Positions 1-5,307 of a stretch of 5,307 bases of DNA are shown piece after piece. The notes below the pieces were generated by a model. The model was not told the DNA's origin and ran no database searches. It worked only from the letters and a program-made list of their open reading frames with translations. A program made the position numbers and the translations under genes. Origin of the DNA: an uncultured Altererythrobacter sp. (GTDB taxonomy: Bacteria; Pseudomonadota; Alphaproteobacteria; Sphingomonadales; Sphingomonadaceae); the NCBI GenBank assembly GCA_946885545.1, contig CAMPGP010000158.1, positions 1-5,307 of the forward strand. Direction: 5' to 3'. Position 1 is the stretch's first letter. Each line of letters starts with the position of its first letter.

Positions 1-422
1 TCGTCGCAGGCGAAGCCGAACATGATGCCCTGGTCGCCCGCGCCCTCGTCCTTGTTGCCGCTTGCGTCGACGCCCTGCGCGATGTGCGCGCTCTGGCCGT
101 GGAGATAGTTCTCGAGGGTCAGAGTTTCCCAGTGAAACCCGTCCTGCGCATAGCCGATTTCGCGCACGGTCCTGCGCACGACATCCTCGATCTCGGCCTC
201 GACACCCGGCGCCCACTTCCCGTCCGCTTCCATGATGCCCTTGCCGCGGATTTCCCCGGCCAGCACCACGCGCTGGGTCGTCGTGAGCGTTTCACAGGCC
301 ACGCGCGCTTCCGGATCCTTGGCCAGGAAGAGATCGACGATCGCGTCGGAAATCTGGTCCGAAACCTTATCGGGATGGCCTTCGGAAACGCTTTCGGAGG
401 TGAAGAGGTACGTGCTGCGCAT
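1..422 (-). CDS. metK: S-adenosylmethionine synthetase, N-terminal 140 codons (cut by window edge)
   Basis: MetK makes S-adenosylmethionine from ATP and L-methionine in the cytoplasm, with release of phosphate and pyrophosphate. The ATG at 422 opens [20 protein letters not shown], the standard N-terminus of the family. GHPDK is at residues 15-19; His16 and Asp18 correspond to the ATP/Mg ligands of the E. coli enzyme. ACETL with Glu44 corresponds to the monovalent-cation-binding glutamate. [14 protein letters not shown] at residues 127-140 is the methionine-adenosyltransferase signature. The frame is open to the window edge, so roughly the last two thirds of a protein of about 400 residues is missing, with no sign of damage in the visible part. 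It lies 47 bases downstream of lnt. Only a weak GGA is seen about 10 bases before the start. A 22-bp near-palindrome ends 13 bases upstream of the ATG and suggests separate control of metK within the gene cluster. The identification is secure. Confidence 0.97.
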   Translation of the reverse strand, partial: MRSTYLFTSESVSEGHPDKVSDQISDAIVDLFLAKDPEARVACETLTTTQRVVLAGEIRGKGIMEADGKWAPGVEAEIEDVVRRTVREIGYAQDGFHWETLTLENYLHGQSAHIAQGVDASGNKDEGAGDQGIMFGFACD

Positions 423-435
423 GGGATGATATTCC

Positions 436-457
436 GATATAAAGATAGCTTTATGTC
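436..457. promoter_or_regulatory. 22-bp near-palindrome before metK, candidate operator
   Basis: This is an inverted repeat with two 11-base halves in which 9 of 11 base pairs match about the centre at 446/447. The core arms ATAAAG and CTTTAT (plus-strand 439-444 and 449-454) are perfect, separated by four bases; GA/TC pairs at the ends extend the symmetry. It is an AT-rich island in a GC-rich spacer and lies 13 bases upstream of the metK start. The size and symmetry are typical of a site for a dimeric helix-turn-helix protein. Established background: metK is a target of SahR, an ArsR-family repressor that responds to S-adenosylhomocysteine in Proteobacteria. Assigning this site to SahR is inference from context and from my memory of ATAAAG/CTTTAT-type alphaproteobacterial sites. 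A hairpin acting in the mRNA is a weaker alternative. I found no convincing -35/-10 pair around it. Confidence 0.6.
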
Positions 458-469
458 TCGCGCAGCCTC

Positions 470-2056
470 CTAGCGGCGTCGCAGCCGCGTGGCAACCAGC
501 GATCCGGCGATCAGCACCAGCGCCCAGCCCAGCGCCAGCCAGTTTCCGAAGCGGCCGAACAAGGTCGGCGGTGCGGCGGGGGGTACGAAGCCGTCGATCC
601 GGCCTGCCACGCGCATCCCGAGATGATCGCGCACCACGCCGCGCGCATCGATGACCGCGCTGATCCCGGTGGTAGTGGAGCGCAGCACCGGCAACCCTTC
701 CTCGATCGCGCGCATCCGCGCCTGCGCGAGGTGCTGCGGCGGACCCCATGCTCCGAACCACCCGTCGTTCGACGGGTTGAAGATATAGTCGGGCCGCTCG
801 CGCGGATCGACGACCTGGCCGGAGAACACGATCTCGTAACAGATCTGCGCCCCCGCCTTACCCCAGGGGCCGAGGTCGAGCGTGCGCGGGCCGGGGCCGG
901 GAATGAAGTCGATCGTGCCCGCGACCAGCCGGCTGAGGCCCAGCGGCTCAAGCAGCCAGCGCATCGGCAGGTATTCCCCGAAGGGCACGAGGTGCGCCTT
1001 GGCGTAGCGCTCGCCCAGCGTTCCGTCGGCGGCGATCGGGGTGATCGCGTTGTAGGCGCCGACCGCGCGCTCGCGTCCGTCGACCTCCTCGATCGCGAGA
1101 TCGACCGCGCCAGTCAGAAGGATCGAGCCCTCGCCGATCACGCGGCCGATGCGCCAGCGGGCATAGCGCGGATCGCCGGCTGCGGTCACCTGGTCGTAGT
1201 AGCGCTGCGGATAGCCGTCGCGAAGGTAGTCGGGAACGCCCGATTCGGGCCACAGCACGAGCCGCCTCTCGCCCGGTTCGCGCGGCAGCGACAGGCGGGC
1301 GATGCGCGCGAACTGTTCCTCGAACTTCGCCGGATCGTCGAGTTCCTCCTGCCGCAGGTCCGGTTGGACGAGAGTGAAGGCGAGCGTGCCCTCCTCGCGC
1401 GCGGGCGCCGGCCAGTACATGCCGGCCGCGAGCAATGCGGCCGCCGCGGCGAAGGGCACGAAGCGCCGTTCGCGCACGAGCACGACGAGCATCGCGCCGA
1501 TCAGCACGGCTATGCCCGACAGTGCATAAGTCCCCGTCCAGGGCAGCAGCGCGGCCAGTCCGGGGCGGTCGAAGGGACCGAGAAACACGAGCCCGAACGG
1601 ATCCCAGGCATAGCCGGTGAAGACCCAGCTACGCAGCCATTCGGACACGATCCAGATGCCGCTGAAGAAGCAGGCTGCGGCCCGCGGGCCCGTCTTGCGC
1701 GCGAACCACCAGCTGCCGACAGCGGCGAGTGCGGGGTAAAGCGCGAGGTAGAGGCTGACGAGTGGGACGGCGAGCCAGCCGAGCCAGGCGGGCATTTCCG
1801 ACTGGTAGGTGAAAGCAGTGGCGATCCAGTTGTTGGCCAGCGTGAAGTGCGCGACGCCGAACAGCCAGCCGCGCATCGCCGCGCCGCGCCACCCGTCCGC
1901 CGCGAGTGCGATCGCCACGAAGGCACCCATCGCCAGCAGGGCCACCGGCCACAGGCCGAGCGGCGGGAAGCCGGTCGCCGAGAACAGGCCGCACAGGATC
2001 GCCGAAAAACGCGGGTGCGCGGCGAACCAGCTGCCGATCAGGCCGATCCGGCTCAT
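470..2056 (-). CDS. lnt: Apolipoprotein N-acyltransferase
   Basis: Lnt carries out the last step of lipoprotein maturation, transferring an acyl chain from a phospholipid to the N-terminal diacylglyceryl-cysteine of apolipoproteins at the inner membrane. The 528 residues are close to the usual length of about 510. Hydrophobic membrane segments fill residues ~14-215, a nitrilase-like periplasmic domain spans ~224-490, and a final membrane helix lies at ~505-523 before an RLRRR tail. The catalytic triad is visible: Glu271 in LWPESG, Lys353 in [14 protein letters not shown] and Cys406 in QICYEIVF. Glu361 in FGEYLP matches the additional conserved glutamate of the family. GTGISAVID near residues 463-470 is also typical. 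The ATG at 2056 has a GGGGGA ribosome-binding sequence (2065-2070) eight bases upstream. The gene starts 39 bases after the DUF4167 gene and ends with TAG 47 bases before metK, so it is probably co-transcribed with DUF4167. All key residues are present. Confidence 0.97.
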   Translation of the reverse strand: MSRIGLIGSWFAAHPRFSAILCGLFSATGFPPLGLWPVALLAMGAFVAIALAADGWRGAAMRGWLFGVAHFTLANNWIATAFTYQSEMPAWLGWLAVPLVSLYLALYPALAAVGSWWFARKTGPRAAACFFSGIWIVSEWLRSWVFTGYAWDPFGLVFLGPFDRPGLAALLPWTGTYALSGIAVLIGAMLVVLVRERRFVPFAAAAALLAAGMYWPAPAREEGTLAFTLVQPDLRQEELDDPAKFEEQFARIARLSLPREPGERRLVLWPESGVPDYLRDGYPQRYYDQVTAAGDPRYARWRIGRVIGEGSILLTGAVDLAIEEVDGRERAVGAYNAITPIAADGTLGERYAKAHLVPFGEYLPMRWLLEPLGLSRLVAGTIDFIPGPGPRTLDLGPWGKAGAQICYEIVFSGQVVDPRERPDYIFNPSNDGWFGAWGPPQHLAQARMRAIEEGLPVLRSTTTGISAVIDARGVVRDHLGMRVAGRIDGFVPPAAPPTLFGRFGNWLALGWALVLIAGSLVATRLRRR

Positions 2057-2095
2057 CCGCGCTTTCCCCCGCTTGTCGAAGAGCGTTCGCCGCTA

Positions 2096-2773
2096 TCAGC
2101 CGACCGCGCGCACTGCCTCGCCATCATCGGCGGGCTCGGCCGCCTTGCGGGCACGCGGCGCGCGCTTCTTCTTGGGCGCTTCGGCATCGGCGGCATCGCC
2201 GATCGAGGGCGGGAGCGCCGCCGCATCGATCTCACCGCCGTCCTTCGCGGGGGCGCTGCCCCGCGGCTTGCGCGGCTGACGGCCTTCGCCGCGGGGCTGA
2301 CGCCCCTCGCCACGCGCAGGGCGCTTGAACGGGTTCTCCGCCGGCTCGTAGTCCGAAGCCTCGCCTTCGCCCGCGTCGTCGTCGCGATCGCTGGCGTCGC
2401 CCCGACCGTTGGCCTCGTCGCGGCGCCCGCGCGAGGTGCGCGGCTGGCGGCGGCGGTTGCTTTCGCCATCGTCCTCGTCGCGGTCGTCCTCGTCGTCCTG
2501 GTCGCGCTCTTCGTAGCGCTTGCCACGCTGCTCGTCCTGGCGCGCCTTGGTATCGGCGATGACGCGGAAGTAGTGATCGGCGAACTGCAGGTAGTATTCG
2601 GCCTGCACGCGGTCGCCGTTGTGCTGGGCGTCCTGTGCCAGCTTCTTGTACTTGTCGAGCATCTGGGGCGCGTTCCCGCGAGCCCTGCTGTCGATCCGGT
2701 TGGCCTGGTTGCCACCACCCTGCGGGCGATTGCCGCGGCCGCGACGGCGATTGTTATTACGATGATTGTTCAA
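2096..2773 (-). CDS. DUF4167 family protein, TTG start
   Basis: This is an alphaproteobacterial protein of unknown function, 225 residues from the chosen start. An Asn/Arg-rich head (NNNRRRGRG, residues 6-14) leads into the conserved block at ~20-85, which contains ANRIDSRARGNAPQ, KYKKLAQDAQHNGDRVQAEY and FADHYFRVIAD. The remainder, ~86-225, looks disordered: an acidic stretch (DQDDEDDRDEDDGES, 91-105), mixed-charge Arg/Asp sequence, a doubled GEGRQPR at 155-168, and a lysine/arginine/alanine tail (APKKKRAPRARK). The TTG at 2773 is preferred because NNHRNNNRRR right after it resembles family N-termini and a GAGGAAGA ribosome-binding sequence lies upstream. In-frame starts further upstream (2830, 2878) would add residues unlike the family. 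Position after prmC and prfA is a recurring alphaproteobacterial arrangement. The Arg/Gly/Asn-rich head suggests possible RNA binding, but that is only inference; no catalytic motif is visible. Confidence 0.88.
   Translation of the reverse strand: MNNHRNNNRRRGRGNRPQGGGNQANRIDSRARGNAPQMLDKYKKLAQDAQHNGDRVQAEYYLQFADHYFRVIADTKARQDEQRGKRYEERDQDDEDDRDEDDGESNRRRQPRTSRGRRDEANGRGDASDRDDDAGEGEASDYEPAENPFKRPARGEGRQPRGEGRQPRKPRGSAPAKDGGEIDAAALPPSIGDAADAEAPKKKRAPRARKAAEPADDGEAVRAVG
2270..2311 (-). repeat. Two tandem 21-bp units in the DUF4167 gene
   Basis: Two adjacent 21-base units (2270-2290 and 2291-2311) each encode GEGRQPR. They differ at a few bases, mostly third codon positions, so the repeat is conserved at the protein level. 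It sits in the disordered C-terminal half and could change copy number by slippage. Confidence 0.8.
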
Positions 2774-3002
2774 GGAATTCTCTTCCTCATTCGGGACCGC
2801 CACCTGGCACCATTGCCCGGGCGGTCGCATGACCCCTCGCCGCGTCCGCTGCTGCGGATCGCGGTCTCCCATCTGCACCTGTGCTCAGGCCTCGTGCCCG
2901 GCCGGTTTGCAAATGTCGGAATAGACCCTGCCGGGTGGCGCATGCGCCGCGAACCGGGGGCCTGAAACATGAGTTAGCTATCGCGAAAGCCTTTGCCAAC
3001 CC
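2774..3002. other. 229-base intergenic gap between prmC and the DUF4167 gene
   Basis: This is the only sizeable non-coding stretch. It is the likely leader and promoter region for the DUF4167-lnt pair, but I found no convincing -35/-10 pair and no terminator with a T run. It holds a perfect 12-bp palindrome GGCGCATGCGCC at 2937-2948 and a 14-bp near-palindrome with a TCGCGA core at 2977-2990 (6 of 7 pairs), just after the prmC stop. Both are short and GC-rich, so chance is possible. Open frames in it on the minus strand lack recognisable protein features. Confidence 0.6.
2781..2788 (-). promoter_or_regulatory. Ribosome binding site deciding the DUF4167 TTG start
   Basis: GAGGAAGA on the minus strand contains AGGA ten bases upstream of the TTG at 2773-2771. 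No ATG or GTG in this frame lies at a comparable distance, which supports TTG as the initiation codon. Confidence 0.6.
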
Positions 3003-3827
3003 CTAACGCAAAATCAATGCCCGGGGACGGTCCGCCAGATCGCGGCGAAGTTCGGTGGAAAACCCTTCGGCGCGCGCGATCGCGGCAACCGATTCGCCCT
3101 GTGCCGCGCCGATTTCGAGCACCGCGACACCATCCGTCGCCAGAAGGCTGCGCAACTGCGGGATCAGCACGCGGTAGTCGTCGAGCCCCTCCGATCCGGC
3201 GAACAGCGCGTCGGCGGGCTCGAATCCGCGCACCGACGGGGCGAGATCGGCAATATCCTCGACATAGGGCGGGTTGGCGATGATCCGCTCGAATTGGCCC
3301 AGCTCACTCGCCCAGCCCGCGCGGTGCCAGTCGGCCTCCACCATTTGCGCGCGCTCCGCCACTTCGAGCCGGGCGGCATTCCCGGCGGCGACGGCGAGCG
3401 CGCCGGAAGAGCGGTCGATGCCGACGCCCTGCCAGCCGGGCCTTTCCGCGAGGAACGTCAGCAGCAGCGCGCCCGAGCCCACCCCGCAGTCGAGCATCCT
3501 GCCCGCAGGCCCCGTGCCCTCGAGCGCCGCTTCGATCACCGTTTCGCTGTCTCCGCGGGGAATCAGGACCTCGGGGCCGACGCGGAACGACCGCCCGAAG
3601 AATTCCTGCTCGCCGACGATATAGGCCAGCGGCTCGTGATCGGCACGCCGCTCGACCAGCGCCGCAAACCCCTCCGACGCCGGATCGCGCACGTGCCGCA
3701 GCAGCATGTCCGACCGCGATACGCCCAGCGCATGGGCCATCAGCAGCTCGGCATCGAGGCGCGCCGTGTCCGAGGTTTCGGCAAGCCGCGCCGCAGCCTC
3801 GCGCAGCGCCTGCGCGACGGTGATCAC
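3003..3827 (-). CDS. prmC: Release factor glutamine N5-methyltransferase
   Basis: PrmC uses SAM to methylate the glutamine of the GGQ motif in RF1 and RF2, which speeds peptide release at termination. At 274 residues it matches the family length (E. coli 277). The N-terminal helical release-factor-binding domain covers ~1-80, with [17 protein letters not shown] at 65-81. The Rossmann methyltransferase domain follows, with the SAM-binding loop [10 protein letters not shown] at 112-121, the acidic GIDRS at 136-140 and the diagnostic NPPY at 185-188, which positions the target glutamine. VLIPRGDSE at 87-95 corresponds to the usual VLIPRPDTE, with Gly in place of Pro. The start is GTG at 3827, and GTGA overlaps the prfA stop by four bases, so translation is probably coupled to that of its own substrate RF1. 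The gene ends with TAG, a codon read by RF1 but not RF2. Identification is secure. Confidence 0.96.
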   Translation of the reverse strand: MITVAQALREAAARLAETSDTARLDAELLMAHALGVSRSDMLLRHVRDPASEGFAALVERRADHEPLAYIVGEQEFFGRSFRVGPEVLIPRGDSETVIEAALEGTGPAGRMLDCGVGSGALLLTFLAERPGWQGVGIDRSSGALAVAAGNAARLEVAERAQMVEADWHRAGWASELGQFERIIANPPYVEDIADLAPSVRGFEPADALFAGSEGLDDYRVLIPQLRSLLATDGVAVLEIGAAQGESVAAIARAEGFSTELRRDLADRPRALILR

Positions 3828-4894
3828 GAATCCATCGCCGCCAGCCGCTTCGCCTCGTCCTCCGCGATCAGCGCGTCGACCAGTTCGGCGAGGCCGGGGC
3901 CGGCGAGCACTTCCTCCAGCTTGTGCAGGGTGAGACCGATGCGGTGATCGGTCACCCGGCCTTGCGGGAAATTGTAGGTGCGGATGCGTTCGGAGCGGTC
4001 GCCGCTGCCGACCATCGCCTTGCGCGCCGCGGCCTCGGCGCCGTGAGCCTCGTCGCGCTTCTTCTCGTAGATCCGCGCGCGCAGGACCTGCATCGCCTTG
4101 TCGCGGTTGCGGTGCTGGCTGCGCTCGTCCTGCATGGCGACGACGATGCCGGTGGGAAGGTGCGTCATGCGCACCGCGCTGTCGGTCTTGTTGACGTGCT
4201 GGCCGCCGGCGCCGCTGGCGCGGTAGATGTCGATCCGCAGGTCCTTGTCCTCGATATGGACCTCGACCTCGCTCGGCTCGGGCAGGACGGCGACGGTCGC
4301 CGCCGAGGTGTGGATGCGCCCGCCGCTCTCGGTCACCGGCACGCGCTGGACGCGGTGGACGCCGGATTCGAACTTCAATTTGGCGAACACGCCGGTGCCG
4401 GCGATGTTGGCGACCACTTCCTTGAGCCCGCCGATGTCCGACGCGCTCATGCTGATCGTCTCGACCCGCCAGCCCTGCTCGGCGGCGAATTTCTCGTACA
4501 TGCGGAACAGGTCGGCGGCGAACAGCGCGGCCTCGTCGCCCCCGGTGCCGGCGCGGATTTCGAGCATCGCGGGCCGCGCATCGGCGCTGTCGCGCGGCAG
4601 CATCGCGATTGCGAGCGCGCGCTCGGCCTCGGGAAGTTCATTGCGCAGGCGCATGATCTCTTCCTCGGCGAGCGCCTTCATGTCGGGATCGGCGTCGTCG
4701 AGCCGCTCGAGCTCGGCCAGCTCGCCGCGCATCGTGCGCACTTCCTCGGCCGCGCGCGCCACCGGCTCCAGCTCGGCATAGTCGCGGCTCGCGGCCACGA
4801 ACGCCTCGCCCTCGAGCGTCCCCGAAGCCAGCCGCGCCTCGAGCTCGGAGAAGCGATGCGCAATCTGTTGCAGCCGTTCAGCGGGGATGGTCAT
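3824..4894 (-). CDS. prfA: Peptide chain release factor 1
   Basis: RF1 recognises UAA and UAG in the ribosomal A site and triggers hydrolysis of peptidyl-tRNA. From the ATG at 4894 the protein has 356 residues (E. coli 360). A charged helical N-terminal domain covers ~1-105. [14 protein letters not shown] at 113-126 is a family signature. The codon-reading tripeptide is PVT at 186-188, the PxT form of RF1 rather than the SPF of RF2. [16 protein letters not shown] at 227-242 carries the catalytic GGQ at 230-232, whose glutamine PrmC methylates; the stop-codon domain HTSAATVAV and the C-terminal [19 protein letters not shown] are intact. The start overlaps the hisS stop by one base (TGATG) and no Shine-Dalgarno sequence is visible before it, so re-initiation after hisS is likely. 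An in-frame upstream TTG at 4948 is rejected because it adds 18 residues before the canonical [12 protein letters not shown] start. Confidence 0.97.
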   Translation of the reverse strand: MTIPAERLQQIAHRFSELEARLASGTLEGEAFVAASRDYAELEPVARAAEEVRTMRGELAELERLDDADPDMKALAEEEIMRLRNELPEAERALAIAMLPRDSADARPAMLEIRAGTGGDEAALFAADLFRMYEKFAAEQGWRVETISMSASDIGGLKEVVANIAGTGVFAKLKFESGVHRVQRVPVTESGGRIHTSAATVAVLPEPSEVEVHIEDKDLRIDIYRASGAGGQHVNKTDSAVRMTHLPTGIVVAMQDERSQHRNRDKAMQVLRARIYEKKRDEAHGAEAAARKAMVGSGDRSERIRTYNFPQGRVTDHRIGLTLHKLEEVLAGPGLAELVDALIAEDEAKRLAAMDS

Positions 4895-5307
4895 CAATGC
4901 GGCTGCTTTGTTACAACAGCTTCCTTGCCCGACATCAGGTCGCGCCAAGGCGTGTCGACAGAGTGAGAGATTTCACGCCAGAAGGCCTCCGCCTTGTAGA
5001 AATTAGCGTTCTTCATCGGTCGCGCTCGGATATTTGCGAGCTGAAGGGCATTGGTCGTAAGATTATCAAAGACGAGAACCAGGGCGGGGTCTTCTTTTCG
5101 AGCTTTGTCAAACCGTTTACGAGTAGAGCCCACCGTGATTGAGTCCGCGATCACACCAGCTTGACGCATGCGGGTGGCAAACAGCCGTACATAATCGTCG
5201 ATTTCCTCGGCCTCGCTGACTAGCATGATGAGAGGCTCGTATTCTCGGCTTGGCTCACCCACCAGCATCGCCAGCCGCTCGATCCCCGCGGCCCAGCCGA
5301 CCGCAGG
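4894..5307 (-). CDS. hisS: Histidyl-tRNA synthetase, C-terminal 137 residues with an atypical tail (cut by window edge)
   Basis: HisS charges tRNA-His with histidine. The visible part begins with [15 protein letters not shown], class II synthetase motif 3, whose Arg contacts ATP; AAGIERL is the form typical of HisS. About 120 residues follow where the alpha/beta anticodon-binding domain is expected. The first half is compatible with it: a strand (PLIMLVSE), a helix ([15 protein letters not shown]), then [22 protein letters not shown] in place of the usual GG-x-x-KKQ-x-x-ADK-GA-x-x-x-x-ILGE. The last ~50 residues ([20 protein letters not shown] onward) do not resemble usual HisS endings such as the DLxxGEQ segment. 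After the first ~17 codons, GC falls to 54% over 4921-5220 and codons such as AAA, AAT, CGA, CTA, GTA and ACA become frequent. The frame is intact and ends in TGA overlapping prfA. The alternative, another class II synthetase-like protein such as HisZ, is less likely because motif 3 looks catalytic. Confidence 0.8.
   Translation of the reverse strand, partial: PAVGWAAGIERLAMLVGEPSREYEPLIMLVSEAEEIDDYVRLFATRMRQAGVIADSITVGSTRKRFDKARKEDPALVLVFDNLTTNALQLANIRARPMKNANFYKAEAFWREISHSVDTPWRDLMSGKEAVVTKQPH

Noticed and set aside
423..469. SAM-sensing riboswitch in the metK leader
   Set aside because: The 47-base spacer is dominated by one palindrome. I see no pseudoknot arrangement or conserved elements of the SAM-II or SAM/SAH classes, and a protein operator explains the symmetry better. 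A covariance-model scan would settle it.
84..473. Plus-strand open frame antisense to metK
   Set aside because: The minus strand encodes a textbook MetK N-terminus here, and this frame has no recognisable features.
2774..2878. Upstream extension of the DUF4167 protein by up to 35 residues (starts at 2878 or 2830)
   Set aside because: The added residues are unlike the family and low in recognisable features, while the TTG at 2773 has an SD and is followed by a family-like N-terminus. A longer form cannot be fully excluded.
2937..2948. Rho-independent terminator after prmC
   Set aside because: The palindrome has no loop and no T run follows on the minus strand, so it does not meet the usual terminator pattern.
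623..2965. Very long open frame (780 codons) on the plus strand, antisense to lnt and the DUF4167 gene
   Set aside because: It is a mirror of GC-rich codon use on the other strand. Its translation is low-complexity Arg/Ala/Gly-rich with no recognisable domain, and the opposite strand carries two clear genes.
2787..2999. Small minus-strand open frame (about 70 codons) starting at a TTG just after prmC and ending 13 bases before the DUF4167 start
   Set aside because: There is no clear ribosome binding site, no recognisable domain, and no support beyond absence of stops in GC-rich DNA.
3923..4966. Long plus-strand open frame (347 codons) antisense to prfA
   Set aside because: Same shadow effect: composition biased to Ala/Gly/Leu/Asp/His, no family resemblance, and it covers a fully convincing RF1 gene.

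Overview
The window is a compact, high-GC bacterial chromosome segment in which every supportable gene lies on the minus strand. The best fit is an alphaproteobacterium of the order Sphingomonadales, probably the Erythrobacter group. This rests on the base composition (73% GC in a hand-counted 300-base block of prfA), the alphaproteobacterial DUF4167 gene next to prfA-prmC, and the lnt-metK order. The taxonomic call is inference from family knowledge, not a search result.

In the direction of transcription (high to low coordinates) the layout is as follows. (1) The 3' end of hisS (histidyl-tRNA synthetase), cut by the right edge. (2) prfA (peptide chain release factor 1), whose start overlaps the hisS stop by one base. 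(3) prmC (the methyltransferase that modifies the GGQ glutamine of release factors), whose GTG start overlaps the prfA stop by four bases. (4) A 229-base gap with no convincing gene. (5) A DUF4167 gene that probably starts at a TTG codon. (6) lnt (apolipoprotein N-acyltransferase), 39 bases further on. (7) The first 140 codons of metK (S-adenosylmethionine synthetase), cut by the left edge. A 47-base lnt-metK spacer holds a 22-bp near-palindrome.

The first block is a translation module: HisS charges tRNA, RF1 terminates at UAA/UAG, and PrmC methylates RF1 using SAM. The second block joins an unknown, highly charged and apparently disordered protein to lipoprotein maturation and SAM synthesis. 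MetK makes the methyl donor that PrmC uses.

Most of the window is ordinary housekeeping sequence. I do not see a new multi-gene system, a mobile element, a CRISPR array, or a tRNA or rRNA gene. Two places deserve attention. The 3' third of hisS, which should encode the anticodon-binding domain, has strikingly lower GC (54% by hand count), foreign-looking codon use and a tail that does not resemble usual HisS C-termini, which suggests a domain-level replacement. The metK leader palindrome looks like a transcription-factor operator, plausibly for an S-adenosylhomocysteine-sensing ArsR-type repressor.
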